Positions 1 to 12,818 of a DNA stretch of 64,000 bases are shown in pieces. The DNA comes from Tetracladium setigerum (taxonomy: Eukaryota; Ascomycota; Leotiomycetes; Helotiales): contig PZJY01000005.1 in NCBI GenBank assembly GCA_031472005.1, positions 2,728,001 to 2,792,000 on the forward strand, written 5' to 3'. The notes under the pieces were generated by a model, which was not told the origin of the DNA, did not search any database, and saw only the letters and a list, made by a program, of their open reading frames with translations. The translations under genes were made by a program, and so were the position numbers. Position 1 is the stretch's first letter. Each line of letters opens with the position of its first letter.

Positions 1-1467
1 TTCATGTCGATAGTGGCCGGAATTCCCGTCATTCTCGTTTGTTGCTCTTGGATGAAAGCTCTCAAACTCCAAGGTTCATGGAATCGCACATCCACTCTCC
101 CAAGTTTCAACGAAAGCACCGAGGAAGCCGACAAGAAATCAGCTAGATTTTCCTTCTTCTTTGGCACACCCAACAACTCGGTAACATATCCTTCGGTTTC
201 GACCACCTTGTCGTACTGGGTGCTAACAGGACAGATGATTGTGTCCTCCACTCGTCCAGACAAAACGCTATCGAGGATAAAGCTTAAAATGCCGAATTTT
301 GGTGGTAATAGTTTTCCAGTTCTCGATCGTCCTCCTTCGATAAAACACTCAAAGTTAAAGCCCCCTTGTAGTAATGTATCAATATAAGACTGAACAAGAG
401 TGGTATACAATAAATCGTCCCCAAAGCTTCGACGAATCCACATAGCGCCTATATCATTAGCCTCCTATTTATCCAATCAATACAGCAGAAAATACGTACC
501 TGCACTCTGTAAAAAGGTCCCGACAACAGGAAAGTTCAAATTATCTCCTGCGACTACGGTCGGAAGAGCCAAGCCGAGGCGATAGCAGATGATCTGCAGC
601 GAAACATAATCCACATGCGACCTATGACAGGGTAAAAAGATGATGCTCTGCTTCTTCTTCTGCGCTTGTTCGGCTACAGTTCGTAATCTCAATACTTCTT
701 CACTCGAAACATGGATGCCTATTCGCGCAATCAGTATATTTCCAATATTTCCAACACAAAAAGACTGGAAAGGAAAGAACTCACCCTGGTGGTACGCTCT
801 CGTCAAAAGCTGCGCACACATATAATACGCGCCTCTGATAAAACTCTTACTCTCCATCTTACAAATCATATCCCCAGTCCACTTCTCCGACAAGTCCTGC
901 AGACTCTGCTCAATCGCCGCCCTCCTCTGGGTCTTCTTTGCGTTATATAACAACTCATCACTGCCTCCATTCTTTGCGCCTACTTCTCCAAACACGCCCG
1001 CTTTCTCTTCGACGGCTATACGTTTATCGGCGAGTTCCTTGATGCGTTTTTGGAGGATGGGAGTAGAGAGGACGGCGGAAATCATGTTCTCGGAGAATCC
1101 GGGGTAGAAGATTGGCTGGCCGATGTAGTCGTCGTATGCACGCCAGCCGGTGCCAGAGACGTGGAGAGAGACTTCACGAAGGAATCTGTGGCAATATAAG
1201 AATTAGTATGTACTGCAAATTTATTCGTATATACGCGGTGCATGGCAGAGGGAGGAGGTGCATATAGACTCACTCTAAAGGACTACTCCTAAACTTAGCC
1301 ATATGCTCCACCAAATTTCTCTCCTTGTCCCCTCCTCCATGCTGTGCCAACGGTTCCACATAGCCACTCGGTCGTAAGGTAACTTGATCAGCTAGGATCT
1401 CGAGGTCTGGCGCGGTGGTTCTAGGACCGGATTGTGAAGGCGAACGGGAACGGTTATGATCCCCCAT
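1..1467 (-). CDS. PlsB/GNPAT-like glycerol-3-phosphate or DHAP acyltransferase (C-terminus beyond left edge)
   Basis: The gene probably transfers an acyl chain to glycerol-3-phosphate or dihydroxyacetone phosphate, the first step of glycerolipid synthesis, at a membrane. Exons read on the minus strand are 1274-1467, 500-1185 and <1-448. The introns (1186-1273 and 449-499) have GTGAGT/CAG and GTACGT/TAG borders and keep the frame. The second exon carries the catalytic block with HRSHVDY (the HxxxxD motif), followed by a glycine-rich segment. The third exon contains FIEGGRSRTGKLLPPKFG, the FxEGxRSR substrate-binding block of this superfamily. I chose the start at 1467 (MGDHNRSRSP), after a non-conserved open leader. 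The frame also runs upstream to an ATG near 1635, but that segment looks like 5' leader. The C-terminal part is missing because the window ends. GPAT versus DHAPAT specificity cannot be decided here. Confidence 0.85.
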
Positions 1468-1865
1468 TGCGCCTATATTCGTGGTGGTGTTGGTGGATTG
1501 GATAGCCGTATCAATTGAACACCGGAAACACAAACAGCAAAGGTGAATTTCGCAGAGCTGGAAGAGCAGCGTAGCATAGAAATTTGTAGGATTTGAGAAG
1601 TGAAGAAGTGAGGTGATTGACGTTGAGTCCAACACTCCTCCAACCCAATGGGAAAGCTGGGGTACTCACACGCTAGAGCTTGATGTTCTGTTCGGCCGCC
1701 CCCGCGTAGGCCGAGGCATGTGAAATGTGCGATCATTGGTGGGTCCAACAGGCTCTAAAAAAAACCAATTGCATGTTTTCTCAGCCTTGTCTGTTGCTCA
1801 TCCTAATCATCAACACTACAACCCTACAACACAACCACAACCACATAACGAAAGAAGACAACAAA

Positions 1866-2726
1866 ATGTCCACGCCAACCAAGGACCTATCCCTCTCCCT
1901 CCTTTCACGCGCACACTCCCCCACCACCGCCCAAAGAATCCACACCGAACGCGTCCTCCACCGTCCCCTTCATCTACGACCCAGCACCACTCCCACCACT
2001 TTCACCAACGCACAAACCCTCCGCCGCGAAGCCCGTCTCGCAAAAAGCCAATCCAACTCCAAGTCCAAATCCAGTTCCAGCAACAAAAAACGCAAACCCC
2101 TCCCTCTCTCCTCCCGTCAAAAGCGCACTCTTCAAATCCACGCACTCCCACAAACACCGGTTTACCAGAACTATGTCCCACTCCACAATCTCTGGCTTCG
2201 CTATATCCAAGATCTGCTCAATCTCTCACCCGCGAAAAAATATGTGGCTGGACCGAGTGAGGCGGCGAAGTTATGCAGTGCTGATTTTCACGGGGCGGAG
2301 TTGGAGGTGGTGAGGAGTAGGTGTGTGGGGAGGGTGGGGACGAAGGGGGTGGTGACGAAGGATTTATTGGGGTTTTTTGAGGTTGTTGTTGAGGGCAAGG
2401 GGAAGGGGAAGGATAGGAAGGTGGTCATACCGAAGGAGGGAACGGTGTTTAGGTTTAGGATACCACTTGTTTTGGAGGAGGAGGAGGAAAAGAGCGGGGG
2501 AGATGATGGTGATCAGGAAGTTGGGGACAAGATGCAATTGGATACAGATGGACACGATAACGACAATAACAACAAAAGCGAGCGCAAGGGAAACGAAAGA
2601 TCAATACCAACCCCGACCCCAAAACCAAAAGAACTCATCTTTGAACTCCACGGCGATCAGTTCAAATACCGAGCCGCAGATCGAGCAAACCGCAAGTTCA
2701 AAGCTCACTTTTTGAGGAATTTATGA
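1866..2726 (+). CDS. POP4: RNase P/MRP protein subunit POP4 (Rpp29 family)
   Basis: This is a subunit of nuclear RNase P and RNase MRP, which process pre-tRNA and pre-rRNA. The product is 286 aa and uninterrupted. It has a basic, Ser/Thr-rich N-terminal half with a Lys/Ser run, then the Pop4/Rpp29 fold from about residue 100. Visible family features are the helix around VYQNYVPLHNLWLRYIQDLL, the DFHGAELEVVRSR strand, the GTKGVVTKD turn, and the closing FELHGDQFKYRAADRANRKF segment. A Glu/Asp/Asn-rich insertion lies between two core strands (around residues 205-245). That is longer than in yeast but common in filamentous fungi. The frame is open upstream to 1725, but the ATG at 1866 has a good context (ACAAAATGTC) and begins where the family begins. 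It is divergent from the acyltransferase gene; the two starts are about 400 bp apart. Confidence 0.88.
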   Translation: MSTPTKDLSLSLLSRAHSPTTAQRIHTERVLHRPLHLRPSTTPTTFTNAQTLRREARLAKSQSNSKSKSSSSNKKRKPLPLSSRQKRTLQIHALPQTPVYQNYVPLHNLWLRYIQDLLNLSPAKKYVAGPSEAAKLCSADFHGAELEVVRSRCVGRVGTKGVVTKDLLGFFEVVVEGKGKGKDRKVVIPKEGTVFRFRIPLVLEEEEEKSGGDDGDQEVGDKMQLDTDGHDNDNNNKSERKGNERSIPTPTPKPKELIFELHGDQFKYRAADRANRKFKAHFLRNL

Positions 2727-4349
2727 TCAGTCAACCAACTACTATGGGTACGATGGATAGCAATCAAGTTTCACTGAGACACGGAATCCGAACCACCACG
2801 GGAGGGAGAAGGATTCGATTCCAACGAGGATTTTGAATTTCCCCACAGATTATGAAAGAAAAGACAAAAGGTCGCACATATCTAGGTATATATGGTATAT
2901 GTGGTAGTCTTCTCTCAAAAAATGAGGAAAGACCAAACGTCCAAGAGAGATACCATACCATACCATTCCTCCATCACACTCCCCACTCCGCCTCACAAAT
3001 CAGCGGAAAAGGCAAACAAACAAACATACATCACGAAAATGGCGACGCACATATATACATACATCAGTAGGCACACGTGTGGTATACACACGCATGCTCG
3101 TTGCAAATCGCCGGTGTTGGCTGGATGCATTCGGTACACGCCCGCACACATGCCCGCATGCACGCCATGCATTAATGCATTTATGTAGGTATATAAGCGT
3201 TCAGATTAATTAGTAGTCAGTTCGGAGTTGAAGCTCAAAGTTCATTCAAGACAAGGCTTGCTGCAAGACAAAAAAAAATCTCGAGACTCGAGAAATTGAA
3301 AACTCAATTCTCAAAAGACCTCACTTAAATAAAATATAAAAATCTAATTGCAGAAAGGCTCTGGAGAAATTCTCAAGACTCATAACCTTATAACTCAGCT
3401 CTCGATTTCTCACTTTACATATAAAAATAATAAAATGTATGTACGCTCAGTAATATAATATTCAAAATAGCATTATTCATTTTAAATAGAACTAATGCAA
3501 AAGAGAATTCTGCCTATACCATCTTCTCCGACAAGCCTAGCTAAGATACCCACATAGCTCCCAAACCACCTAGCTTTCCTCTCAGCTAGCCATGACAACC
3601 AAAAAGTCTGTCTTGGTAATTGTAGTAGTACAAATACATACAAACCATAAAATCAAAATTCCGTCTCCACCATCTCTGCTTCCATTTTCTTTTTTCCTTT
3701 CTTTGCATCATTTCCACCCTTCTCATCGATCTCATCCCCCTTCTATATATAAAGCGAAATAATATAAAATAAATGCAATATTACCACCAACGCCATGCTT
3801 CAAAATGCTCTTTGGGTAAATCGGATTTCCTCCCATGTAAAATAACTGCTGTGATCAACCCGAAAAAAAATATCCGAAGAAAAGAAAGGTTAAAACCATC
3901 CACCCACCCACCTCACCCACCATTTATATATACATATGTATGTTAGAACTCCCAACTCCATGATAAAACGCCAGACAGCCCAAGTTGATTGGTTGATCGC
4001 TTAATGGTCAAAATCATAAATAGAAGCTCTCCGTCAATCCGTATATTCATATCTCGTTAAAATAGAACCAAAAAATCCAGTCAAAAAGAGGGGTCCGACA
4101 AAAGGGTAAATGAGCAAGCAAGCTGGCAAGCAGGCAGGCAAGTAATTTCCATCCAGATCTTCGTCAGGCGTAGCGATGCGTACATATGTCTTCGCACACA
4201 CGTGAGTCTTATGCCGGAATCCAGGTATTGTGTGATTCGTGGAGTTTTCGATTAACTAGGTAGTAGGTAAGACTGAGAGAGTTTGTGTAGGTGTCGCGAT
4301 CCGCTGCAGAAGATCAAGGCGACACTAATATCCGCGAATACAGCAACTA
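2727..4349. other. Non-coding stretch between POP4 and the Zn2Cys6 gene
   Basis: Both flanking genes end here (convergent), so this is probably two 3' UTRs plus spacer. The sequence is AT-rich with simple repeats (cacacg/cgcatgc mixtures near 3070-3180, A-rich stretches near 3270-3480). I see no supported gene. Confidence 0.6.
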
Positions 4350-6431
4350 TCATTGGTAGTGGTGAGAGTATTGATTTTGCTGACTCGGAGGTTGGTAATA
4401 CTGCTGATACGGATGATTCGGATTCTTGAAATCCGCCGTCTTCAGCAACGGATTCATAATTCCCGAAGGCAGTGACATTGGTAGCGGTGGCGGAGGGGGT
4501 AAGCTCGTAACAGGCGCTTGTAGACCTTGATTGATTATTGAAGTCAGCGAGTTCGCTTGTGTAGTGGCCATGTGATGTCGAGTTTCCTCGTCCATCCAAC
4601 CCCAGCATTTCTCTTTCAGTTGTTTGCTGATGAATTCAACTCTCCAGCCGGTATTAAGGCGGACCCTTTTGAAAATTTGGAGAACTTCTTCTTGTTCTTG
4701 GCGATCGGTCAGGCATTCCGCTGCGATTGCTAGAGAGCGGATTGCCACGCTGGCGATGCCGCGATCTTGCGAGTGGGCCACGATGGAACAGATTTCGTTA
4801 GCGTGGTTCATCATCATTTCGTTCATTTCTGGATCTTCTTTCGATGCGAGAGGGTTGATCTGTGCGAGAAGACACATTGCCGTGTGGTAAAAGAGTTGGC
4901 CAACATGGGTCGCTCGTCCAGTGAGGCTGAAAATAATTAGCACAAATAACCGACCAAACATGACATACTAACTTGACTTGATTGAAACACGATTTGTTCT
5001 GCAGAAGGCTAGCAGGAACCCTGATTAGCTCACGCATGGTCTTTGGCTTGCAAATATCCCATCGTTCACATAGATTCATTAGCCTCTGCCATTCGGCCAC
5101 TCTCTCCTCCAGTCTCCGCCGTTCGTCCACGGGTGATGGTCCTTTGAATTTCGGAACCGAGGCTCGAAGGCTTGAGATTTTCCCAACTATATACAACATT
5201 CGATGGACCCAAAACGCTTCTTTCCCTTGCTCGAGTTCTGGTTGAAGGTTCATGTCGACTTGCCAATCATCCGGATCCCATGCAGGCTCCCAATTGAAAT
5301 GTAAACAACTAAGAATTTCCATTCCTACGTTGAGCCAAAAACAAGCCGCTCCGATTCCTCCACTTCTCGCATTCCATGAACACTCTTTGATCAAAGCACG
5401 GGCCCGGCAATGTGGTTCATACGCTGCATCGGACTTTCTGACATGATCTCATACACATTCAAACACACAGCTGTTGTTGCGCAACATACAGTATCTCTAT
5501 CGGGATTCTGCAGGGCTCGGAGCAAAAGTGTGGTAGCTGTGTTATAATATGCCAGAGCCTTCTCCTCGGGGTAAGCAGAGTTGACCAGGGTTAAATGTCT
5601 AGCACCACAGGCCAGTAGTGACTGATAGAGCATCGGCTGCTGCAGGGCATCGTGCGGAAGTATTTCGGAGAAGTGCTTCAAAGGATTCATACTATCCATC
5701 CACAGTCCAACCTCTTCTATGTAAAGATTCATGAGATGGGCTTCTTCGGGTGAAGTGACAATGGAGGGTGACGGGTTGATACTTTGGGCTCGCGATTCCG
5801 AGAAACTGCTGTAAGACGTTGGTGGAGCTGTCAAGTAGGAACTGTCACTTCCAGCGTATGAGTGTCGACTCGGCCGCCTTGAGTTTGGGTCATGACTGGT
5901 GGTCAGGCTACTCTCTGGGTAGTTGGGGTGTTGAATTGGAGGGAGGATATTGTTGTGAGGGTAGCTTCTGGGAGTTTGAAGTTGTGGTGCTTGCCGTACA
6001 GGAAATTGCGGCGGAACAGGCTCTTGAGGAGGGGTCAAGATTGGAGGATACCTGCTCTCTCCTCCTACATATTCGTCGGCAATCGTCCTTGACCAATCTT
6101 CAAACTTGACTTGTGTGCGAGTTAGCGCTCTCGTTCTCTATTCCATCGGGGAGAGCTTACTCTCTAGGCCATCGATTGAAAGCTGGGGTGTTGGGAGCAG
6201 TTGGACTTCGAGAAAATTCAGTTTTATGCCCCGCTTACACTGCCGGTTCGACTTGCGACAATTGTTGCAATTTGGTGTTGCCTCGTCACACTTCAAGTGT
6301 CGTTCTCTGCAGGTCAAGCATCCGGTCCTAACTCTCTTCGGCTTGCTCTCAACTGCCATATCCACCGGGCTCCCAGGTTTGCTCGAGGTCGCCTCCTCCG
6401 TCTGTCCTTTCTTCTTCTGCGGCTGCTTCAT
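4350..6431 (-). CDS. Zn2Cys6 (fungal binuclear cluster) transcription factor with one frame break
   Basis: This is a DNA-binding regulator. The zinc cluster is C38-x2-C41-x6-C48-x6-C55-x2-C58-x6-C65, preceded by a basic PKRVRTG arm and followed by a basic linker. The long helical part resembles the fungal specific transcription factor type 2 domain, and the tail is Pro/Gln-rich. Minus-strand exons are 6161-6431, 4973-6109 and 4350-4926; introns are 6110-6160 and 4927-4972. In the middle exon the frame jumps at about 5399-5404 (GGGCCC). Upstream codons read through MNHIAG and would then stop, while the next frame continues at once with ARALIKECSW. One extra base restores 661 codons plus stop. 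The frame also stays open upstream of 6431 through a Gln run (CAG repeat, 6497-6511) to a possible splice acceptor near 6650, so the real start may lie in an unmapped upstream exon. The target genes are unknown. Confidence 0.82.
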
Positions 6432-9410
6432 GCGGTTTGTTGTTTGCGGCAGATGCGGACTGGTTTCTACCGATGAGTAATTCGGGGGCGTGGGTTGCTG
6501 CTGCTGCTGCTCGCCGGCTACTGTTTGATCTGATATAGTAGAAGCTGTGTATAGTGGTGCGGATTGGTAAGGAGGGAGATCAAGGGCGGCGCCAGGCGCA
6601 AGAAAGGCTTGAGTATTGTAGGACTCCAGGATGATGAAGAGCCTGCGAGACGACGCAGCTCTTTGCGAATGGATTGCAGAGTTTTCCCAATTGCATCAGG
6701 ACGGATTGATTGACTGGATGTTCGACTTGGTAGAGCTGGTGCTGGTGGTGGTGGAGGGGGGTCAGTTTCAATGTGATGGTTCCTTGACCCCAACCAACGC
6801 AACGGAGACAACTCGATCCGAGAGGCGCTTTTGATGGCTTGACCCGAAGCCGACTACGTCGTCGAATGACGCAGGGAGGAAAGGTTGTCAGATGGGGGAT
6901 GTGACCGGAGAGATGGTGATGGGGGGAGAAGGAGGTCTGAGATCTCAATTTGAATTGTAGAGTTTGTTGTGATGTTGATGGATAATTGCTGCAAGATTGT
7001 GGTGTTCAGTTGTTGTTGCGAATACCAAAGACTTGAGTTGGCGTGGGCAGGGCAGCCTTCACTCGCCGATGGGTTGAAGGTGAAGGGGTGTGCGCTTTGG
7101 GGCAGTTAAAGCCGAGCTGGGCCCTCCCTCTTAGGGCTTAGCACCTCCTTGGATCCTTCCACGCATCGACCACCAGCCTAGGAACGCGGCCGTGCGACCA
7201 TCAAACCTCGGGAGGGAGGGAGAGTCCACATGATTGAGCATTCAGTAGTCCAGCAATCTTCTCGATCTTCTGATTATTGCCCATCTTTCTTTACATTCAG
7301 TATTCATTGTTATGTTATACTTATCTCAAGTACATCATCGCGACCTTTTCCCAGAAAACTGGGAATACCATCCACCTTCTGCAGCATCATATTATCGGAC
7401 ATATAGTATCAAGCCACGGCGATCGATCCGCTGCACTGCACACACCCACACAGAACCGATATAATTCCACATCCGCAGATGTCTTGGTGGGGCACAGCAG
7501 CACAGTACAGTATCAGTCCCTTGTACAGTACTGTACTGTGCTGTACAAGAGTTATGCGAACGAAGAAGAAGAGGAATACTGTAGTAACATTATACTTGTA
7601 TACCAATATCCCAATATAATGCCGAAGACCTCGCTTACGGCACCTGTACTATACATCTATCTCATCGATCAGACCTGATCCATCATTTATGAGATCTTGA
7701 CTATTCCTCGGCGACCTACCAACTAGTCTCTATGTACAATTGCGCCATGCCCTCCTCGCCTGCTTCTTCCCTCCTGTCGGTACTCTCCCTACCCAGGCCT
7801 AAACAGTTTGTTATTCCTCTTGAGACTTGAAGATGCAACTACGCGGATAAGCTTTGTTAAAGTTCATATGTCAATCCATGATTGATCGAGTAAAGGCATC
7901 ATGTGGTCTTCTTCCCAACCCGCCAAGACACATTGCTCGTCATACATTTTATATTTATCTCGCCCATCTACCCGTCCCGCCTAAGCAGCAGCACCACACC
8001 ACCACCACCCACCAACTACCAACTACCACCACAGGACTATATCATCTATGACTGTATTCAACTCTCCTCCCCGTGGATTCATTAATATACCACATATAAC
8101 CACCTCGATCAACCAGCTAGCTTCCCATCAGTAAACCAATCGTGAGATCCAGTATTTCTATTTCTATTACTGTACTCCCCTCTCCTTCCCACCTCCTGCC
8201 CAGGCCGCCTTTACCACCACCCACCTACCCACCCACCAACCGTGAACGTCGTCAGCCAACCCATCCATCATCGCAACTACCAACTCAACTCAACTCAACG
8301 CTCGGATTACGCCCTTCCCGGCGAACACCAAAACGTGTTTCCTTCCTTTCCTTCCTTCCTTCAAGCAAACTTGGACCATGCCAAGACCCGGAAAGCTTTA
8401 CAAAACAAGAACTGGACTTAGGTCGCTTGGTCGCTTGGACTTCGGTTCGGTCAGCGACATCCCATCTCTTTGATTTCCCTTCTTTGCCTTGATGTAAAAT
8501 TATTGTTGGTTTTTGGTGTAGTATCAGAGCGCAAGAATTTGGAATCTTGCAGAGAAAAGGAGGGACAAAGATATTGTGAGAGGAACGACCGTGGATTTTG
8601 TGCAACACGCCTTGGAAAGGACTGAAGGTGTACGGAGTACCTACCGAATTCTCGGGTATATTACTCCTTTTGATTGTTCCGACGCAGCATATCGGATCGA
8701 AATTCAGATCGTGTTCGGACCGTTTTTTGTGTTTTTTTGATACAATAATAAAGTGGAAATGATAATGGGCATAGACCTTCCAAGATGAAGTTTGGGGTGG
8801 AGTTATTCGGCATAGGTGGCTTGCTATGCTGTGTGCTATGCCATGTTGGTGTCATAGTCACAATCATAGCCGGGCAGCGCATGTTTATTGTTTTACTACG
8901 GGAATACATCTATTTCATGTGCACTGTCAATGCTCCTCTAAATTGATAAGAGAGTGTGTATTTTAACGAATAGACATGGTACTGGATTTTATATCATGGA
9001 AGTATTTCATAGATGCGTGCGTATTTCATCAATAGACTTCGCACCGGATTTTGCATTGCATAGCAACAATCATTTCACAAATACATATTCAATAGATGGA
9101 GTTTGAGGATGCAACCCAAAGAATTAATCTCACCTAATTCTAGAAGTCCTAGACTCAACTCCACTGATCTGGATCCCAGCCTCCATGCACAACCGACCAT
9201 GCAGGGTACAATGTCTCCCCAACTTCCACCACCGACCTCTCTCCACCACCCCAAAACCCGTCCATACCCAAACGCGCTCACCTCAAACATCCGCATCACA
9301 GTTTCACCCAGCTTATTACCCACACAACTACTTCACTACTCCACTCACTCATTCACTCCTCTCCACCCGCTGTCAACCTGTCAAGCTGTCAAACACCGAA
9401 TCGCCCGACA
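6432..9410. other. Long intergenic region (divergent promoters)
   Basis: The Zn2Cys6 gene and ASA1 are transcribed away from each other, so nearly 3 kb of upstream DNA is shared. The first 250 bases beside the zinc-cluster gene are coding-like in its frame (see that entry). The rest is rich in C/T and CCA tracts (around 7980-8350) typical of fungal 5' regions. I see no supported gene. Confidence 0.5.
7520..7549. repeat. Short inverted repeat with TACTGTAC core
   Basis: CTTGTACAG (7520-7528) is repeated as its exact inverse complement CTGTACAAG (7541-7549) around a 12-base spacer that itself alternates TACTGTAC. It is a perfect 9-bp hairpin or dyad. A similar TACTGTACTGTACAGTAC dyad occurs near 47678-47697. 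The role is unknown; it could be a dimeric factor site or chance. Confidence 0.5.
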
Positions 9411-10998
9411 ATGGCACAGCTGCACCCTGTGGCGCAACCAGCCTACATCCTTCGCGGTCACGCTTCCCACATCCACGCCACAACCTTCATCCGCGCAAAC
9501 AGTCGGCTCGTGACGGGTGATGCCGATGGCTGGATTGTCATTTGGGGTTTAGCTACCAAGAGAGCCGTTGCTGTGTGGAGGGCGCATGAGGGTGCCATTT
9601 TGGGGATGGGTAGTTGGGGTGGTGAGAGGTTGATCACGTGAGTTGGACTTTGTCTGCATTTTTTTTGCATTTTTATAAACTGTCTGTTCTTTTTCATTCT
9701 AGTTTATTTTGTTATATTGCATTGCTTGTAATGTTTAGAATGGTAGGACTTGGAATGGGTATTGACTATCTTTCAGGCATGGAAAAGACAACAAACTCAT
9801 CGTTTGGAACTTCCCCCCTGCAGAAGAATCAACATTCAGCACCATCCTCCCCGTCGACATATCCCCTGAACCAAGAAAACAGCCATGGATGCTTCACGTC
9901 CTTGAGGTCAACACGATGAATTTCTGTTCTTTCTCATCTTGTTCTGCTTCATCACAAGCTACGATTAGCACCACAAAAGAGCTACTAATAGCAGTACCTA
10001 ATACTCTCAGTTCCGAAAGTGTACGTTTCCCTCCTCCCATGTCCTCTCATATCTCCTCGCCCTCGACTTCCACTTCACTTTGATATAATTTTTATTGCGG
10101 CTACTGATGACAAATTAACAAACAAACAGGTCGATATATTCCACCTCCCCTCCCAGTCCCGAATCCATACCATTCCACCCCCTCCAACCTTCAAAGACGG
10201 CATGGTAATGGCCATCTCTCTCTTCCACCACCCCAACACTAACAACCTCACTGCGATAACCGGCTTTGAAAGTGGTCACACTTGCGTTACCACTCTTCTC
10301 CCGGGTTCGTCTAAAATTTGGAAAACGCTTTATATCGCTCAATCACACACCCAACCGATTCTTTCTCTATGTCCCTCGCCCTTTCCATCCCAAGCAACAT
10401 CTCCTATAACAGGAAGCGCCAATGTCATCAAGAAGAGAGGTGAGGATGAGGAGTTATACTACCTAACATCCTCCGCCGACTCCATCATCTCAAAACACCC
10501 CATCCCCTCTTCCGCATCCCGCCAAGAAAACAACACCACCGAAGCGAATTCTCTACTATCACTACCATTACAAACCATCAAAACCAAACACGCCGGTCAG
10601 CAAAATCTGAAAATAAGAAATGATGGGAAGATCTTTGCGACTGCGGGCTGGGATGCGAGGGTTAGGGTTTATAGTACTGCTACTACCGGGAAGAAGGGCA
10701 TGAGGGAGTTGGCGGTTTTGAAGTGGCATAGGGAGGGGTTGGGGGCGCTTGCTTTTGCGGATGTTTTGGAGAGGGGGTGGGAAAGGGGTGGGGATGGAGG
10801 TTTAAGTGAAGGAGAAGGAGAGGAGGGAGGAGAGGGGGAGAGGAAGAAGCGGGAGATGCAAATGGCAAGGGCAAAGAAATCACCAAAGCGCCAGTAGTCA
10901 TGACGTTAGCGCAGCAAAGAGAGCGAAAGGCTGTGAGTACGCATTGGTTGGCTGTGGGTGGGAAGGATGGGAAGGTTAGTTTATGGGATATATACTAA
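9411..10998 (+). CDS. ASA1: ASTRA-associated protein 1 (WD40 repeat), with one frame break near the C-terminus
   Basis: This is a WD40 beta-propeller subunit of the ASTRA complex, linked to TELO2-Tti assembly of PIKK kinases and to chromatin. Exons are 9411-9637, 9777-10020 and 10130-10998. Introns have GTGAGT/CAG and GTACGT/CAG ends. WD signatures include the LRGH...VTGDADGWIVIWGL repeat at the N-terminus, HGKDNKLIVWNF in exon 2, IFATAGWDARVRVYS, and the family-typical final THWLAVGGKDGKVSLWDIY. That last repeat is out of frame with the rest. In the current bases the frame stops at 10897 after a Glu/Lys/Arg-rich stretch. One extra G in the GGGGG run near 10843-10847 makes a single 446-codon reading frame ending at 10998. 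The break is therefore probably a base-calling error rather than a truncation. Confidence 0.85.
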
Positions 10999-12818
10999 AA
11001 AATAGTAAAAATGAAATGAAATGAAATGGAATAGCGTAAAATGGGTATGAAGTATTGTGTAAGTAAGTTGACAAGGGAAACGTATGATTACCTTGGGCAC
11101 TTTTTTTACAGTGGCCAACAGGAAAGCCAGCGATACAAATACAATGAGCCGACCAAAAGGATCGCGATAGACGACGATTAATAAATACGTGAACAAATAC
11201 GTGAATAGCTCTTGGGGGTACTTTCTGGTAAGAAACAATGCTGTATAAAGCTCATGTAGTATATAGATATCGAGTTGGGGCGACGAAATTCCGACAAGCA
11301 AAGTTCGCACATACCCCATCATTTCCTAGGAATCATTGACCGGTTTGGACCATATCTGAAGGAAGTTCGCATAAATCTTTTACTTTTATTGGGGGAACCG
11401 TCATTGTCCAAGAGGGTTTGACTTCAGGAATGAATGCAGATCAAGGTTTTCCACAGTTTACGAACTATCTCTCCCTCTCTGTTAAGACCGTGTGAAGAGC
11501 GTCAATTGAAGGCTTCAGATAATTCTTCAGTAATCGAGGCAATGATAGCGTATCGAACAGGATCTGAATCACAAGGATCTGGTATCGAGCAAAGATGCCA
11601 TTTTCGTCCCGACTGATGCCACATGTACTCGCATTCAAGACGAAGCAAGATAAATTCCTGCGTCATGAAAATCTGATAGAGTCGATATAGAGCACGGAGA
11701 GGCGTATCACGGATTTTCCAGATTGGAATTTATCTTAGATTGAAGATGTGAGGGTGATGGTCATAAAAGAGTGCCTCGTTTCCAGTAATATCTTTTGGAG
11801 CAAGCGGGTCTGGCAGTGGATAGTCATAAGACCATTTCAATGAAGGCACTTGCAGGTGTCCAATAAATAGCTTCAATAGAGCGATATATGGAGAGTGATG
11901 GTCGTGCCGGAGTCGCCCAATGCTATGTCGAAGACATAAGGGGGTTTGGAATCTTCGAATCCTCGAGCGAAGTGGCATCCACCAAGTGATCTTATACTTG
12001 GGCTGGCGTCATGGCGGCATAATTGTTCGGTTGCGTTCAGCATTCATGTCTCTAGAAGCCATGGGATGTAGTTGAAGCACAAGATAGGTAGGAAGGACTT
12101 GCAGAAAATTGAATTAAGGATGTCGGTTTGCGAAAGGCATGCACACCTAAATTTGCCATGTGACTTTACCGCAGCGTCTTCTTACCTTTACTGCACACGA
12201 CAAATTAGAATTCAAACTACAATACAAATATCTTCAATTCTTTCCTGAGGGAGTTTGGACGTAATCGACGTAGAATTGACGAGAAAAGAGTTTTTAGAAG
12301 TAGCATTGCTAGGTGAAGGGCTCATACCCTTAATCGACAACATACATAATAACTCTACCTATGTATGAGTGAATTAAAGTAGCGCTTATGGCATTGCCTT
12401 CTTAGTCTGATTTGGTAGAGTACAGGGAGAAAGACAACAAGATCTTGATATTTGACTTAATTCCTGATTACAACACCTACAGGTAGGATTCTCATGCGGC
12501 TACGATGCTTGCTGATCACTTCTAGAAATTACAGGCTCAGATCCGAAATGGCTCAGAATTTCATTGGCATATTTCTCTGCATGGTGCAGTGACAGTGGTA
12601 AGTGTTGAAATTATGGTAGTATTGACATCAATTCATGGTGTCTGTTGACTCGGCGGCAGATTCTAGGACTATTTATTCCATGGCGGCCTGTTATTGATGA
12701 CCGCTATTTTCACGTCTCGCTTCAAGTAGAGGTCAATCCATTCAATTGGTTTCCACACCTCTCTATGCTGTTCTGTAGTCCATCTACATAAGTACCGGTC
12801 GCCAATGTAAACGCAGAT
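10999..12818. other. Intergenic region, no recognised gene
   Basis: This lies between the 3' ends of ASA1 and the alcohol dehydrogenase. It holds short open frames on both strands (for example 11730-11978 minus) that match no family I know and have no splice support. There is a small ATGAA tandem near 11010-11030. Confidence 0.5.

Noticed and set aside
2760..2840. tRNA-like GATTCGATTCC segment
   Set aside because: It does not fold with an acceptor stem or anticodon arm on either strand.
5391..5410. Mini-intron at the zinc-cluster frame break
   Set aside because: No GT-AG pair of workable length fits, and the protein text on both sides is contiguous; a single missing base explains it.
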